Origin: JAGNXB01 sp964471595
GTDB taxonomy: Bacteria; Bacteroidota; Bacteroidia; Chitinophagales; Saprospiraceae
Assembly: GCA_964471595.1 (NCBI GenBank)
Contig: CAYYGN010000027.1
Coordinates: 1-37,087 of the forward strand
Direction of reading: 5' to 3'
DNA: 37,087 bases
The position numbers and the translations under genes are program-made. This document shows positions 23,851-32,456 of the stretch, piece by piece. The notes under the pieces were generated by a model. That model was not told where the DNA came from and did not search any database. It saw nothing but the letters and a program-made list of their open reading frames with translations. Every line of letters begins with the position of its first letter. The stretch's first letter is position 1.

Positions 23851-23885
23851 GGCAATTCAGGTTTTGGATGACCGGAATCGGCAGG

Positions 23886-23917
23886 GAAAAAATGCCCCGG
23901 AGAAACCCCCGGGGCAT
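23886..23917 (-). terminator. Intrinsic terminator of the PorP-like gene
   Basis: On the minus strand ATGCCCCGG (23917-23909) pairs with CCGGGGCAT (23900-23892) and is followed by a run of T residues to 23887. It lies 28 bases after the PorP-like stop codon. Confidence 0.8.
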
Positions 23918-23919
23918 GA

Positions 23920-23927
23920 CAAAAGTA
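23920..23927 (-). promoter_or_regulatory. -7 promoter element of the bactofilin-atpZ unit
   Basis: The minus strand reads TACTTTTG, a full TAnnTTTG match, 69 bases upstream of the bactofilin start. The predicted start site falls in the first arm of the PorP terminator, so promoter and terminator overlap. Confidence 0.5.
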
Positions 23928-23944
23928 AGTCTTTCCGGACGAAA

Positions 23945-25009
23945 TCAGAAACTCGGACAGTAAACGCCGCGGCGCTCAGGTCCACATATCTTGTAGAAGG
24001 CCGCCAATTCGAAACCGCCCTGGTTGTTGGAAGCGTTGCTCAAACTGGAGATGTTGAGGTCATAGCTAAACCCGACCCCGAAGCGGTCGTACTCGAAACG
24101 GGTGCTGAGAATAAGGGCATCGGCCAGGATGCCGCTATCGAGCTTGTTGGCCAATCGCACCCATGTTCCAAACATGAAGGCTTGGTAAAGACGGGTGCTG
24201 CCCAGGTTGAATTTATAGCTGGTACCACCGTTGATTTCGAGGCTGGGGCCCTGCATGAAGGTCACAATGCCGGGTACGAGGGCAAACCTTCTTGACAAGG
24301 CAAATTCACCGCCGGCATGGATGGTGAAACGGCTGTACATCAACTCTCTTCGCTCCTTGCTGAAAGACACATTCGCCCGGTTGATGTGGTTGAAGGCACC
24401 GCCGATATAAAAGTTGTTGTCGGCATCAAATACCGAAAACCAAAGCAGACCTGCAGAAAGATCCGGATAAAAGAAATTACCCCGGTCAAAACTTTCAAAG
24501 GAAGGACGGGTCGGGTCGAATCCGCCATCGCCATCGTGCTGGGTCCCCCATTGAAGGGCATTGAAATCAATGCCTCGTTGAACGATACCCACATCGGCAC
24601 CGGCTACGAGGTAATGACCTGAATTGCGACCGCCGGACATCTGCTTGCTATAGGAGACGGACCCCATGAACTTCAGGGTGCTGAAATCGGCCGATCCGGC
24701 GACATCTCCGTAGAAATTGGCCCCTACCCCGAGATAATCCCTCCGTCCGACCGCAATCCGCTGGTCATAGGACACGTTGTAGGTATTATAGGCATTGGAG
24801 CGGAGAATACTGGCCCATTGGTTCCGGTAGTTCCCCATGATGCGGTGATTACAGTTCATGACCCCCGTCATGGCCGGATTGAGATACAAGGGAGCCATAT
24901 AGAACTGGGAAAAGTGGATATCCTGGGCTTGACCCGATCCCGGCGACAACATGAAGGCCATGAGGATCAAGACTTTAACTGGCAGGAAAAGTCGGGTAAA
25001 AAGCTTCAT
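23945..25009 (-). CDS. PorP/SprF-type type IX secretion system membrane protein
   Basis: With ATG 25009 the precursor has 354 residues, with a signal peptide ending SGQAQ. The mature protein opens with the family's DIHFSQFYMAPLYLNPAMTG and continues as amphipathic strands fit for an outer membrane beta-barrel. The last residues contain two cysteines (CGPERRGVYCPSF). PorP/SprF proteins associate with the gliding or type IX secretion machinery and anchor partner adhesins such as SprB; Bacteroidota carry many paralogues. No adhesin partner gene is next to it. An upstream ATG at 25027 is possible but adds only six residues. A strong terminator follows. Confidence 0.9.
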   Translation of the reverse strand: MKLFTRLFLPVKVLILMAFMLSPGSGQAQDIHFSQFYMAPLYLNPAMTGVMNCNHRIMGNYRNQWASILRSNAYNTYNVSYDQRIAVGRRDYLGVGANFYGDVAGSADFSTLKFMGSVSYSKQMSGGRNSGHYLVAGADVGIVQRGIDFNALQWGTQHDGDGGFDPTRPSFESFDRGNFFYPDLSAGLLWFSVFDADNNFYIGGAFNHINRANVSFSKERRELMYSRFTIHAGGEFALSRRFALVPGIVTFMQGPSLEINGGTSYKFNLGSTRLYQAFMFGTWVRLANKLDSGILADALILSTRFEYDRFGVGFSYDLNISSLSNASNNQGGFELAAFYKICGPERRGVYCPSF

Positions 25010-25046
25010 GAGCAGTAGGTTGAACAACTTTTGGATAATGAAGAAG

Positions 25047-25080
25047 CAATATTACTCATTTGTAACGTATCTCGCTACAA
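25047..25080 (-). promoter_or_regulatory. Candidate promoter of the PorP-like gene
   Basis: On the minus strand a TTG (25080-25078) precedes TAATATTG (25054-25047) by 23 bases. The -7 element matches 7 of 8 positions of TAnnTTTG, 37 bases before the start codon. Confidence 0.35.
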
Positions 25081-25102
25081 TTCCGTGGGTATTTTTTCCC
25101 CA

Positions 25103-26011
25103 TTAACCTGAAATCCGCTCGGCGCCGAAATCATTGATCAGGATCTGATCCAGACGATCCGCCTGCTCCAGCCATTCGGAAAGCATTCCTGACGTACGCG
25201 CCGAATCGAGGAATCGAGCCGGAATGACCAGGCTCATGACCACCACATCATTCAAAAGACCGAAGCCGTATCCATGGGTCTTCATGTTGGCCCTGAGAAG
25301 ATACCGAAACAGGCCTTTTCGATCCGTTTGGGTACCCAGGGCTGCCATGTGAATCTCCGCGGACAAGGCGGACTCGGGCGTGGTATAATCCAGATGCAGG
25401 GTCGCTGTGCCCCTGGGTATGCGCCAACTGTATCGACCCCTTCGGTGAAAAGCCGGCTCTACCCCCATCTCCCGTATCATGGATTCAACCGTATAAAGGA
25501 CTCCTTCCGGCTCATACTTTCTTCCGGGAAGACGCTTGCCGGTCCCCGCAGGATGGGATTGCGGTCCATAGGTGGACATCCATTCCGACAATCGGAATTC
25601 CTTCCATCCCTGCGTACCAGCCTTCCACAAGGCCAGAGGGAGTCCTTCGTCGTTGACCGCCCAGCAGGCAGCCCCCTCTGCGGCGGCAGGAAGCATGGCC
25701 AAGGGTGATTCCTGCGGTGCATAGGCATCCCAATAGGCCACTGTTCTGTCTCCGGAGACCGGAGCGGTCAATACCGGCTTTTGCGGCAAATCCCCTTCCG
25801 TATCCGCCAGGCACAGTATGCCGCCGGGATCCGTTGCCACCAATCGCAACAAAAAGAGGCCGGCCGGAATCTCGAGAACGGCATCCCCGTATCCCCCCAA
25901 TACATCCGCAGGAAATAAAAATTGCCTGGGTCCTACGGTGAGGACCGTAGATCGATAATCCACCCCATTGACCCAATGTGTGCCCCATCCCGGAGCAAAA
26001 TCCCTCTTCAT
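25103..26011 (-). CDS. Uncharacterised protein with YbjN/type III chaperone-like C-terminal region
   Basis: With ATG 26011 the protein has 302 residues. Its first 170 residues are beta-rich and of unknown fold. Residues about 174-302 have the pattern of the YbjN/type III secretion chaperone-like fold: an amphipathic helix (SMIREMGVEP), a beta sheet (RYSWRIPRGTATLHLDY), then LLRANMKTHGYGFGLLNDVVVMS and a final helix. The assignment is by pattern and not certain. There is no signal peptide, so it is probably cytoplasmic. It overlaps the upstream gene by 4 bp. A longer frame reaching 26482 is rejected because it lies inside the upstream gene. Confidence 0.55.
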   Translation of the reverse strand: MKRDFAPGWGTHWVNGVDYRSTVLTVGPRQFLFPADVLGGYGDAVLEIPAGLFLLRLVATDPGGILCLADTEGDLPQKPVLTAPVSGDRTVAYWDAYAPQESPLAMLPAAAEGAACWAVNDEGLPLALWKAGTQGWKEFRLSEWMSTYGPQSHPAGTGKRLPGRKYEPEGVLYTVESMIREMGVEPAFHRRGRYSWRIPRGTATLHLDYTTPESALSAEIHMAALGTQTDRKGLFRYLLRANMKTHGYGFGLLNDVVVMSLVIPARFLDSARTSGMLSEWLEQADRLDQILINDFGAERISG

Positions 26012-27327
26012 TGCTCCTCCACTTTGATTTGGCTCACCATTTCCAGCCAACTGCGCCCCAAGGCATCGCTGTCCCGGGTTCGTACCAACCCGGGATCCAG
26101 CCCGCTGATCCGGTGCCGGCCCTCCCATTCTCCCGCCACAGTGCGAATGGAGCGCTGTATGGCATGCCGGTACCAGCTCCCGTCTTCCTTCCGGAAAACC
26201 GGATACCCCATGGCCGAAGCAAATCCCGATTCCCGCACCAGGTAATACAAGGCAAACAGATCGCGGATCAGTCCGGGGATCGCGTATCGGTAAAGACAAT
26301 ACCCCATGATGAATCCGGGGATGGCATGGGCATAAGGACGCTTCCCGGCTTGCATCCAGGTATCCATTTCCTCCAGTTGGCCCCTGATCATCCATCTCAA
26401 CCTTTCCTGGGAAATGGACTCCGATTGGCCGAATGTGGTGACAACGTCGTAAAACTCGGCACGAAGCTGCTCCTCCGGCCATGCCATTATCTCTTCGAGC
26501 TGGCCCATCCAGTCATTCAGATAATGTGGAGCGGGATGCACGCGGTGCCGCAGATAACTGTCGTGCAACCCTGCAATGACATTGCGCAACATCCCCTGCG
26601 GTGTCATCAGGAATTCGACCTTGTACATCAGGTCGAGGACGGCATAGCTGAATCCTCCGGCAAACCGGTCGTGTTCTTCTTTTTCATCGCGGTACCAGGT
26701 GACCAACCGGTTCAGTTCGCTGCGAAACCAGGCCATTCGGGCAACCGTTTCCCGTTCGGATCTTTCCCGGATGTGTAGCTCCCTCAGGGGCTGCAATTCA
26801 GGATAGGTACGCACAAAGACGTCATCTTTCATGTCGGCCTCGAAGGCCAGCTCCCGCAGTGCCGCTTGCAGCCGGAAGGGATCGGCTTCAGCGGCAGCCA
26901 GAACGAATCGCAGCACTACCCTGCCGTCTTCTTCCCCGTACCAGGCATTCCGCAATCGGTAATTGGTCCGCAGGAGCTCCTCCAGAAAACATTCGGGCAA
27001 ATCCTGCCCCAGACCGATATTCGTCTGGAAAGAGCATTCCTCCCCGCCCAAATACCCGCTGATACGCCTTGACCCCTGGAAAAGCTCGAAACTGAAGTTG
27101 CCGTCCCGGTCCGTTACCCAATGTATATTCTGTTCGACCGGGTCATAGAGATACACGAGAAAATGCTGAAAGCTCTTCAGGATCTGGCCGGAAGCAAAAT
27201 AACCGATCGATCGCTCCCAGGAGGCGATTTGGTCCGCACTCTTGTAGGCATCCGTGTACCTGCCCAAACGGAGGTTCTCGGAACGGATAACCGGCGTGCG
27301 CGATGAAGGAGACAGAAACCAGGCCAT
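26008..27327 (-). CDS. Uncharacterised protein with YbjN-like N-terminal region and helical C-terminal half
   Basis: The 439-residue protein has no signal peptide or obvious membrane helix. Residues about 45-170 resemble the YbjN/type III chaperone-like fold: HFLVYLYDPVEQNIHWVTDR, then SFQTNIGLGQDLPECFLEELLRTN with VVLRFVLAAAEADPFRLQAALREL following. The remainder (about 190-420) is rich in charged and aromatic helices and unlike anything I know; a glycine/tyrosine stretch near 340-375 could be buried. Its stop overlaps the next gene's start (ATGA). The two proteins with related segments in one coupled unit may form a complex (inference). Confidence 0.55.
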   Translation of the reverse strand: MAWFLSPSSRTPVIRSENLRLGRYTDAYKSADQIASWERSIGYFASGQILKSFQHFLVYLYDPVEQNIHWVTDRDGNFSFELFQGSRRISGYLGGEECSFQTNIGLGQDLPECFLEELLRTNYRLRNAWYGEEDGRVVLRFVLAAAEADPFRLQAALRELAFEADMKDDVFVRTYPELQPLRELHIRERSERETVARMAWFRSELNRLVTWYRDEKEEHDRFAGGFSYAVLDLMYKVEFLMTPQGMLRNVIAGLHDSYLRHRVHPAPHYLNDWMGQLEEIMAWPEEQLRAEFYDVVTTFGQSESISQERLRWMIRGQLEEMDTWMQAGKRPYAHAIPGFIMGYCLYRYAIPGLIRDLFALYYLVRESGFASAMGYPVFRKEDGSWYRHAIQRSIRTVAGEWEGRHRISGLDPGLVRTRDSDALGRSWLEMVSQIKVEEQ

Positions 27328-27360
27328 GGGAGGATCTGCTGAAAAACAGGCGGAAAATAC

Positions 27361-27368
27361 TACTTTTG
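27361..27368 (+). promoter_or_regulatory. -7 promoter element of the GSCFA gene
   Basis: TACTTTTG is a full TAnnTTTG match only five bases before the GTG start at 27374. Transcription would begin at or beside the start codon. Confidence 0.5.
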
Positions 27369-27373
27369 GCCAT

Positions 27374-28360
27374 GTGGACGCCCGACCCGAATATCCCTTG
27401 CTTACCCGGGTACCGGTAAATCCCGCCGGCCCCAGGGCCTCGCATCAGCACGGCTGGCTCCTGATGGGGTCCTGTTTCAGCGAATCCATCGGTCATTGCC
27501 TCACCCGTGATCACTTCCGGGTAACGGCCAATCCCTTCGGAATCGTTTACAATCCCCTTACCTTGGCGTTCCAACTGGAACGATTGCTAGATGACCGCTC
27601 TCCGGCACCCGAAGAATTGGAATGGCACATGGGCCTGTGGCATTCCTTCTGGTATCATGGCCGTTTTGGCCATCCTGACAAAAACCGGGCGCTCGATGCC
27701 ATGGAAGCCTCCTTCCGGCAAGGCCGGGACGCGTTGTACACCGCGCGATACCTGGTCCTCACCTGGGGCCACAATCAGGTATTCACCGACGTCCAATCCA
27801 ACCTCCCGGTAGCCAATTGTCACAAGTGGCCCTCCTCGCGATTCAGGGAGGACTTCCTGACCGCTGCCGATATGCAGCCTGCCTGTGAACGGTTGCTGGC
27901 GCGTTTGAAAGACATCCGGCCCGACCTCCAGGTGATCGTGACCGTATCGCCGGTCAGGTATCTCAGGCGCGGATTTTTGGCCCATACCCGGGGTAAGGCG
28001 CAATTGCACCTCCTGGCTGAATGGATGGAAACTATGGGGGCTGTTTATTTCCCATCCTATGAAATCCAGATGGACGAACTCAGGGATTACCGGTTTTATG
28101 CCGATGATCTCCTCCACCCCAGCCCGATGGCGGTCGAAATCATTTACGAGCGTTTCTTGGACACATGGCTGGACCCGGCCGGAAAATCCCTCCTCCTCGA
28201 GATCCGACAATTGCAGCGCGATCTGGACCATCGGCCATTACACCCCGAAACCCGCGAAGCCGAAGAATTCCGCCAGCTGTGCCTCCGACGTATCCGGGAT
28301 CTCAGAGAACGTCATCCCGATTTGCCTCACCTTTTTATCCGGCAGGCACCAACACAGTGA
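27374..28360 (+). CDS. GSCFA domain (SGNH-like) protein
   Basis: With GTG 27374 the protein has 328 residues, the usual size for the family. The naming motif GSCF is at 32-35, preceded by the hydrophobic WLLM strand, as in family members where it lies about 30 residues from the start. Later blocks include LTWGHNQVF and VTVSPVRYLRRGFL, with the C-terminal DDLLHPSP block carrying the catalytic-type D-x-x-H of SGNH hydrolases. Substrate is unknown; an O-acyl esterase or transferase role is possible. The frame opens further upstream to 27254, but that part overlaps the divergent gene. Its last 26 bases overlap the end of the convergent amidohydrolase gene. Confidence 0.85.
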   Translation: MDARPEYPLLTRVPVNPAGPRASHQHGWLLMGSCFSESIGHCLTRDHFRVTANPFGIVYNPLTLAFQLERLLDDRSPAPEELEWHMGLWHSFWYHGRFGHPDKNRALDAMEASFRQGRDALYTARYLVLTWGHNQVFTDVQSNLPVANCHKWPSSRFREDFLTAADMQPACERLLARLKDIRPDLQVIVTVSPVRYLRRGFLAHTRGKAQLHLLAEWMETMGAVYFPSYEIQMDELRDYRFYADDLLHPSPMAVEIIYERFLDTWLDPAGKSLLLEIRQLQRDLDHRPLHPETREAEEFRQLCLRRIRDLRERHPDLPHLFIRQAPTQ

Positions 28361-29537
28361 CCCGGGACTCCGTATCCAAAGTGAAAGCAGGTCCTGCATT
28401 TTCCAGCAGAAGGATTCCAGGACGTTTGCCTTTGTCCAGCGAGCCCAGGTCCCGATCAAAACCCAGGGCTTCCGCCCCGTGGAGGGTGGCCCAACGCAGC
28501 AGGACTTCAAACGGGATCCAGCTGTTGTATTTCCGGATGGTTTTCATTTCCTCCAGGATGGACAACTGCCAGTTGGAAGTGAGGCTGTCGGTGCCGATGG
28601 TCATTCGGGCATTTTCGGCCACGAACATCCGGTAGTCCGGCAAACGGTTTTCAATATAAAGATTGGCATTGGGACAAGTGGCCCAGTAAACCCTGTCGCT
28701 CCAGGCATGAGCGGCACGCACGTCCTCCGACCCGGTGCAGGTGTTGTGCACAAACAACGTCCGCTGCCCGGGATCCATATGGGCCATAGCGTAATGGATG
28801 GAACGGGTACCGGTTGGCTGGAATGCAGGGAGGAAAATGCCAAACCGTTGATAGAAGTCTCTGAACGCGCTTTCTCCGGCTTGAAAAAGCCTGTCTTCTT
28901 CCGGGGTTTCCTGATTGTGAATGGAGATGGTGGCCTCCGTGTCCTGTTGGGCCGAGCGGATCATACCGAACAAATCGCCCGATACGCTGTACGGCGCATG
29001 CGGAACCAGGGATTTGCGATGGCGGTCGGAAGCCCTTATCTCGTCAAAGGCAGGCCTGAAGCGGGTTAGCGCCTCCCGGGCCTTTGACCCTCCTTCCAGG
29101 AAGTCAAAGCATTCCACAAACGTGTAATACCTCAACGGGCTGTTGTGCTTGACCGGCACCGTATCCTTCTGGTTGGAAATATCGCCCACAGCGACAATGC
29201 CTGAAGCCCGCATCTCCTCTTCGGCTTTCTCAATGGCATCCCGGATCAGGTCAGGATCGGAGTTGCGGTCGCGGACCACAGCCTCGATAAAGGCTATCAG
29301 ACCCGTGCCGGTGGGCGCCCGGCCTTTCATGTGGCTGAGTTCCAGGTGACAGTGGGTATTGATCAATCCGGGCACCAGGGCTCCATGCCGTTTTTCCAAT
29401 GAGGCCGGGTCGTGATTTTCGGGTCCCTCTACTTCCAGGATGGTCCCCTGATCGTCCACGATCACGACACCATGAGGGATGGGCGGTTGACTGACGGGGA
29501 AAACCCAATCAGCGCTCAGTTTGCGGACACGGGACAT
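28335..29537 (-). CDS. Amidohydrolase family protein (nucleoside/SAH deaminase-like)
   Basis: With ATG 29537 the protein has 400 residues in the metal-dependent TIM-barrel hydrolase fold. H62 and H64 in NTHCHLELSH bind the metal, with H207 (SIHNQE), E210 as proton relay, H264 and D317 (GTDSLTSN) completing the site. This set matches the deaminase branch that includes methylthioadenosine/S-adenosylhomocysteine deaminase and chlorohydrolases. The exact substrate cannot be told. A TTG at 29546 would overlap the DUF1015 stop; the ATG five bases after that stop is preferred. It is the last gene of a unit with DUF1015. Confidence 0.85.
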   Translation of the reverse strand: MSRVRKLSADWVFPVSQPPIPHGVVIVDDQGTILEVEGPENHDPASLEKRHGALVPGLINTHCHLELSHMKGRAPTGTGLIAFIEAVVRDRNSDPDLIRDAIEKAEEEMRASGIVAVGDISNQKDTVPVKHNSPLRYYTFVECFDFLEGGSKAREALTRFRPAFDEIRASDRHRKSLVPHAPYSVSGDLFGMIRSAQQDTEATISIHNQETPEEDRLFQAGESAFRDFYQRFGIFLPAFQPTGTRSIHYAMAHMDPGQRTLFVHNTCTGSEDVRAAHAWSDRVYWATCPNANLYIENRLPDYRMFVAENARMTIGTDSLTSNWQLSILEEMKTIRKYNSWIPFEVLLRWATLHGAEALGFDRDLGSLDKGKRPGILLLENAGPAFTLDTESRVTVLVPAG

Positions 29538-29542
29538 AAGGG

Positions 29543-30652
29543 TCAAAATTCATGGGCGATGATCCCGTTCTTCAACCGGGGTTGGAACCAGGTGGACTTG
29601 GGTGGCAACACACCTCCTTCGTTGGAAAGCGTCATCATGTCCTTCAACGACACGGGGTACAGGCAAAATCCGACACGGATCTCTTTTTCGTTGACCACAT
29701 GGCGAAAACCCTCCTCACCGTAAACACCCGGGAAGTAGAGGATCCTGCTGTCGGACCGGATATCGGTGACTTCCATCAAACCGGTCAGGATCTGGTCATC
29801 AAAAATCCTTGCATCGAGGACGACGGCATCCTGACGGTATTCTTCCAACACTTCCGGCTTCCATTTCAACCGGTACCACTCGCGTTGGAGATACATGGTA
29901 AGTTCGTGGGGGGCAGCCGGCTTGACGGGGCCTTCCGCTTCTTCGATGTCCATGATCCGTGACAGCCGCGCCATAAACTGGGTCGGAGTGATCTCGGCAA
30001 AGACGTCCACAATCCGGTTGAAATCGAGGATCTCGACCTGGTCGGAGGCGAAGTAAGCCGCCAAAAGCCCATTGCAATGAGCGAGTTCCGGGTGATTGGC
30101 CCGGCGATCGTACAACAAACTGACGGCACTCGACCGGTGATGTCCATCCGCAATATAGGCATGCCCGATCTCCTCTCGAAAAATGCGGGCCACTTCACGT
30201 ATGCGGCCGGGATCGGTGAGCGCCCACCAACTGTGGTCCATATTGCCGTCTTCGAAGTGCAAAGTGAAATCCGGTTCCCGGCTGGAGGAGAAATCAAGGA
30301 GAAGGCGGCTTAAGGCATCCACAGGCGGGTGGGTCAGCAATACCGGTTTGACGATCGCGCGGTTGCGCAACAACAGATTGAGATGGATTTGTTCTTTTTC
30401 AGCCAGGGTGTTCTCATGCCTTTTGATCAATCCCTCCTGATAATCGGCGATATCAGCCAGCGCCAGAATACCGGTAAATGAGTGGTCGCCATGGCGAATC
30501 TGGTACACATACAGACCTTCCTGGTCCCGGTGCTTGAATAGTCCGCTTCTCCGGTATTCGGGATACTGTTCCTTGATGCCTTTGAAAAAAGAATCGGACG
30601 ATGTCACATAGTCCAGATCAGGGTACAGGGCCCGGAAAGGTCGGATGTGCAT
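29543..30652 (-). CDS. DUF1015 family protein
   Basis: The 369-residue protein has all DUF1015 landmarks: a MHIRPFRALYP opening, IKRHENT at 76-82, IADGHHRSS at 167-175 and the C-terminal LPPKSTWFQPRLKNG. The conserved GHHR block is reminiscent of a nuclease or hydrolase active site (the family has been linked to ParB-like nuclease folds), but no activity is settled. It precedes the amidohydrolase by five bases and has its own -7 element. Confidence 0.9.
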   Translation of the reverse strand: MHIRPFRALYPDLDYVTSSDSFFKGIKEQYPEYRRSGLFKHRDQEGLYVYQIRHGDHSFTGILALADIADYQEGLIKRHENTLAEKEQIHLNLLLRNRAIVKPVLLTHPPVDALSRLLLDFSSSREPDFTLHFEDGNMDHSWWALTDPGRIREVARIFREEIGHAYIADGHHRSSAVSLLYDRRANHPELAHCNGLLAAYFASDQVEILDFNRIVDVFAEITPTQFMARLSRIMDIEEAEGPVKPAAPHELTMYLQREWYRLKWKPEVLEEYRQDAVVLDARIFDDQILTGLMEVTDIRSDSRILYFPGVYGEEGFRHVVNEKEIRVGFCLYPVSLKDMMTLSNEGGVLPPKSTWFQPRLKNGIIAHEF

Positions 30653-30670
30653 ATACGGCGGGATTTAAGG

Positions 30671-30678
30671 CAAAAGTA
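30671..30678 (-). promoter_or_regulatory. -7 promoter element of the DUF1015 gene
   Basis: The minus strand reads TACTTTTG, a full TAnnTTTG match, 18 bases before the start codon and 12 bases after the GbsR-type gene ends. Confidence 0.5.
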
Positions 30679-30690
30679 AGGCAACGCGTC

Positions 30691-31191
30691 CTAGCGGCTG
30701 AGTCGCGTGAGTCCGTTGATGACCCAGGCAGCATCCCTGCTGATCAACTTGTCGATCATGGCATCTGCTTTACAGGAGAAAAATTTCAGATCGCGGATCA
30801 TTTTCTGGAAAGCTTCGGAATCCGGACACCCCGCCGACACATCTGCCAGATCGTCCAGGGCATGAATCACCGGCTCGAGTTCTCTCTTTTTACGTTGTAC
30901 CGCTATGAGCCGAAACACCTCCCACACATCCTTCTCCGCGATAAAAAACTCCCTCCGTTCCCCTTCCTGGGAAGCCCGGGTCACAAGGCCCCAATCCATC
31001 AGCTCTTTCAGGTTCATGTGGGCGCTGCCACGACTGATATCCAGATCCTCCATGATCTCTTCCGCGCACAAGGGGCGGGTGGCGATCAGGAGAAGCGCAT
31101 GGATTTGGGCCATTGTACGTGTAACGCCCCAGGATCCGGCCAATCGGCCCCAGGTATCGATAAACTTCTCTTTGCCTTGCTGTAAGTCCAT
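30691..31191 (-). CDS. GbsR/MarR family transcriptional regulator
   Basis: With ATG 31191 the protein has 166 residues. It begins like other Bacteroidota GbsR-type proteins (MDLQQGKEKFIDTWGRLAGS followed by WGVTRTMAQIHALLL). A winged helix-turn-helix spans about 24-85, with a recognition helix near ISRGSAHMNLKEL and a wing at EGERREFF, and dimerisation helices follow. An earlier ATG at 31248 is possible but adds residues not typical of the family. The founding member controls osmolyte uptake in Bacillus; many Bacteroidota copies have unknown signals. A near-palindrome about 90 bases upstream may be its operator. Confidence 0.88.
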   Translation of the reverse strand: MDLQQGKEKFIDTWGRLAGSWGVTRTMAQIHALLLIATRPLCAEEIMEDLDISRGSAHMNLKELMDWGLVTRASQEGERREFFIAEKDVWEVFRLIAVQRKKRELEPVIHALDDLADVSAGCPDSEAFQKMIRDLKFFSCKADAMIDKLISRDAAWVINGLTRLSR

Positions 31192-31281
31192 AGCGTTCAG
31201 GACCAAGTCCATCCAGCCTTTAATGTGATTCCGACCCGGATTGTTCACCAGGCCCGTTCACTATCTATCCCATCCTTGCAT

Positions 31282-31302
31282 TCAGACAAAGTCCTTGTCT
31301 GA
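31282..31302. promoter_or_regulatory. Inverted repeat between gcvT and the GbsR-type gene
   Basis: TCAGACAA-AGTCC-TTGTCTGA is a perfect 8-5-8 dyad 11 bases after the gcvT stop and about 90 bases upstream of the regulator's start. MarR-type dimers bind such repeats, so autoregulation is possible. It could also form an RNA hairpin at the gcvT 3' end, but no T-run follows. Confidence 0.4.
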
Positions 31303-31313
31303 CGGATGACGGA

Positions 31314-32435
31314 TCAATCGTCTTTCCGGTAAAACGGCAATGCGCAAATCTCCGCTTCCATGTTGCGCGAACCGGCCTCAATCCTGATCAAGGTTCCCGG
31401 GCCCGCAAAGGCAGGTGGCACATACCCCATCCCAATCGGCACATCCAGTGACGGGGACTGGGTACCGGAAGTGACAATCCCGATTTCCACGTCATTTTCA
31501 TCCAGGATCCGGTAGCCGTGCCGCGGAACTCTCCGGTCATTCACCCGGAATCCGACCAGCTTTCGGGACAGCCCGCCCTCTTTGAGTGCCAGGATCCTGT
31601 CACGCCCGGTGAAGGGTCCCTTCTGGAGCTTGGTGATCCATCCCAGACCGGCTTCCAGCGGTGATGTCGTGTCGTCAAGGTCGTTGCCATACAGACAAAA
31701 CCCCATTTCCAGCCGGAGGGTGTCACGGGCGCCAAGACCACAGGGCTGGATGTCGAACGCTTTTCCGGCTTTCATCACCGCATCCCATAACCCGGGCAGG
31801 GCTTCGTTGGTCGTGTAAAGTTCAAACCCACCACTCCCCGTATAGCCGGTGGCGGAGATCAGGACATTATCCACCCCTGCCAGATTCCCTTTGGTAAAAT
31901 GATAATAGGCAATGGAGGAGAGATCTACCCGGGTCAGCGACTGCAGCGTCTCTAACGCTTTGGGGCCCTGAACGGCAATAAGTCCGGTCTCGCCGGAAAT
32001 ATTGGACATGCGGGCATCGAATTGGTTCCGGGAGGAGATCCAGTTCCAGTCCTTCTGCATGTTGGAAGCATTGACCACCAGTAGAAAGGCCTGTTCGCCC
32101 TCGGCACACTGATCTTCCGCCAACCGGTACACCAGGAGGTCGTCCACAATACCGCCTTCCTCGTTGGGCAAACAGGAATACTGGGCCTGACCGATGGAAA
32201 GCTTGGAAGCGTCATTGCTCGTTACCGACTGAACCAGATCCAGGGCCTGCCTTCCTTTGATAATGAACTCGCCCATGTGCGTGACGTCAAAAACCCCGAC
32301 GCCCGTCCGCACGGCCTGATGCTCTTCCCGGATCCCTTTGTAGGATATGGGCATCAGATAACCGGCGAAGGGTGCCATGCGGGCACCGAGGGATTCATGA
32401 CGGGAGGTCAAAGGCGTATGCAGCAGGTTTTCCAT
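31314..32435 (-). CDS. gcvT: Aminomethyltransferase (glycine cleavage T protein)
   Basis: With ATG 32435 the protein has 373 residues. GcvT transfers the methylene group from aminomethyl-H-protein to tetrahydrofolate and frees ammonia. Visible landmarks are HMGEF at 53-57, GIVDDL with the catalytic aspartate pair D98-D99, LISATGYTGSGGFELY at 192-207 and RDTLRLEMGFCLYG at 237-250. Family length is normal. The longer frame from TTG 32489 is rejected: that TTG coincides with a promoter -33 element and the added residues are atypical. Other glycine cleavage genes are not in the window. Confidence 0.93.
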   Translation of the reverse strand: MENLLHTPLTSRHESLGARMAPFAGYLMPISYKGIREEHQAVRTGVGVFDVTHMGEFIIKGRQALDLVQSVTSNDASKLSIGQAQYSCLPNEEGGIVDDLLVYRLAEDQCAEGEQAFLLVVNASNMQKDWNWISSRNQFDARMSNISGETGLIAVQGPKALETLQSLTRVDLSSIAYYHFTKGNLAGVDNVLISATGYTGSGGFELYTTNEALPGLWDAVMKAGKAFDIQPCGLGARDTLRLEMGFCLYGNDLDDTTSPLEAGLGWITKLQKGPFTGRDRILALKEGGLSRKLVGFRVNDRRVPRHGYRILDENDVEIGIVTSGTQSPSLDVPIGMGYVPPAFAGPGTLIRIEAGSRNMEAEICALPFYRKDD

Positions 32436-32456
32436 CTTGTAGGTTTGCTTCGGGGG

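Noticed and set aside
26012..26482. Upstream extension of the 302-residue YbjN-like protein
   Set aside because: It is an out-of-frame reading of the 439-residue gene; the ATGA overlap start is more natural.
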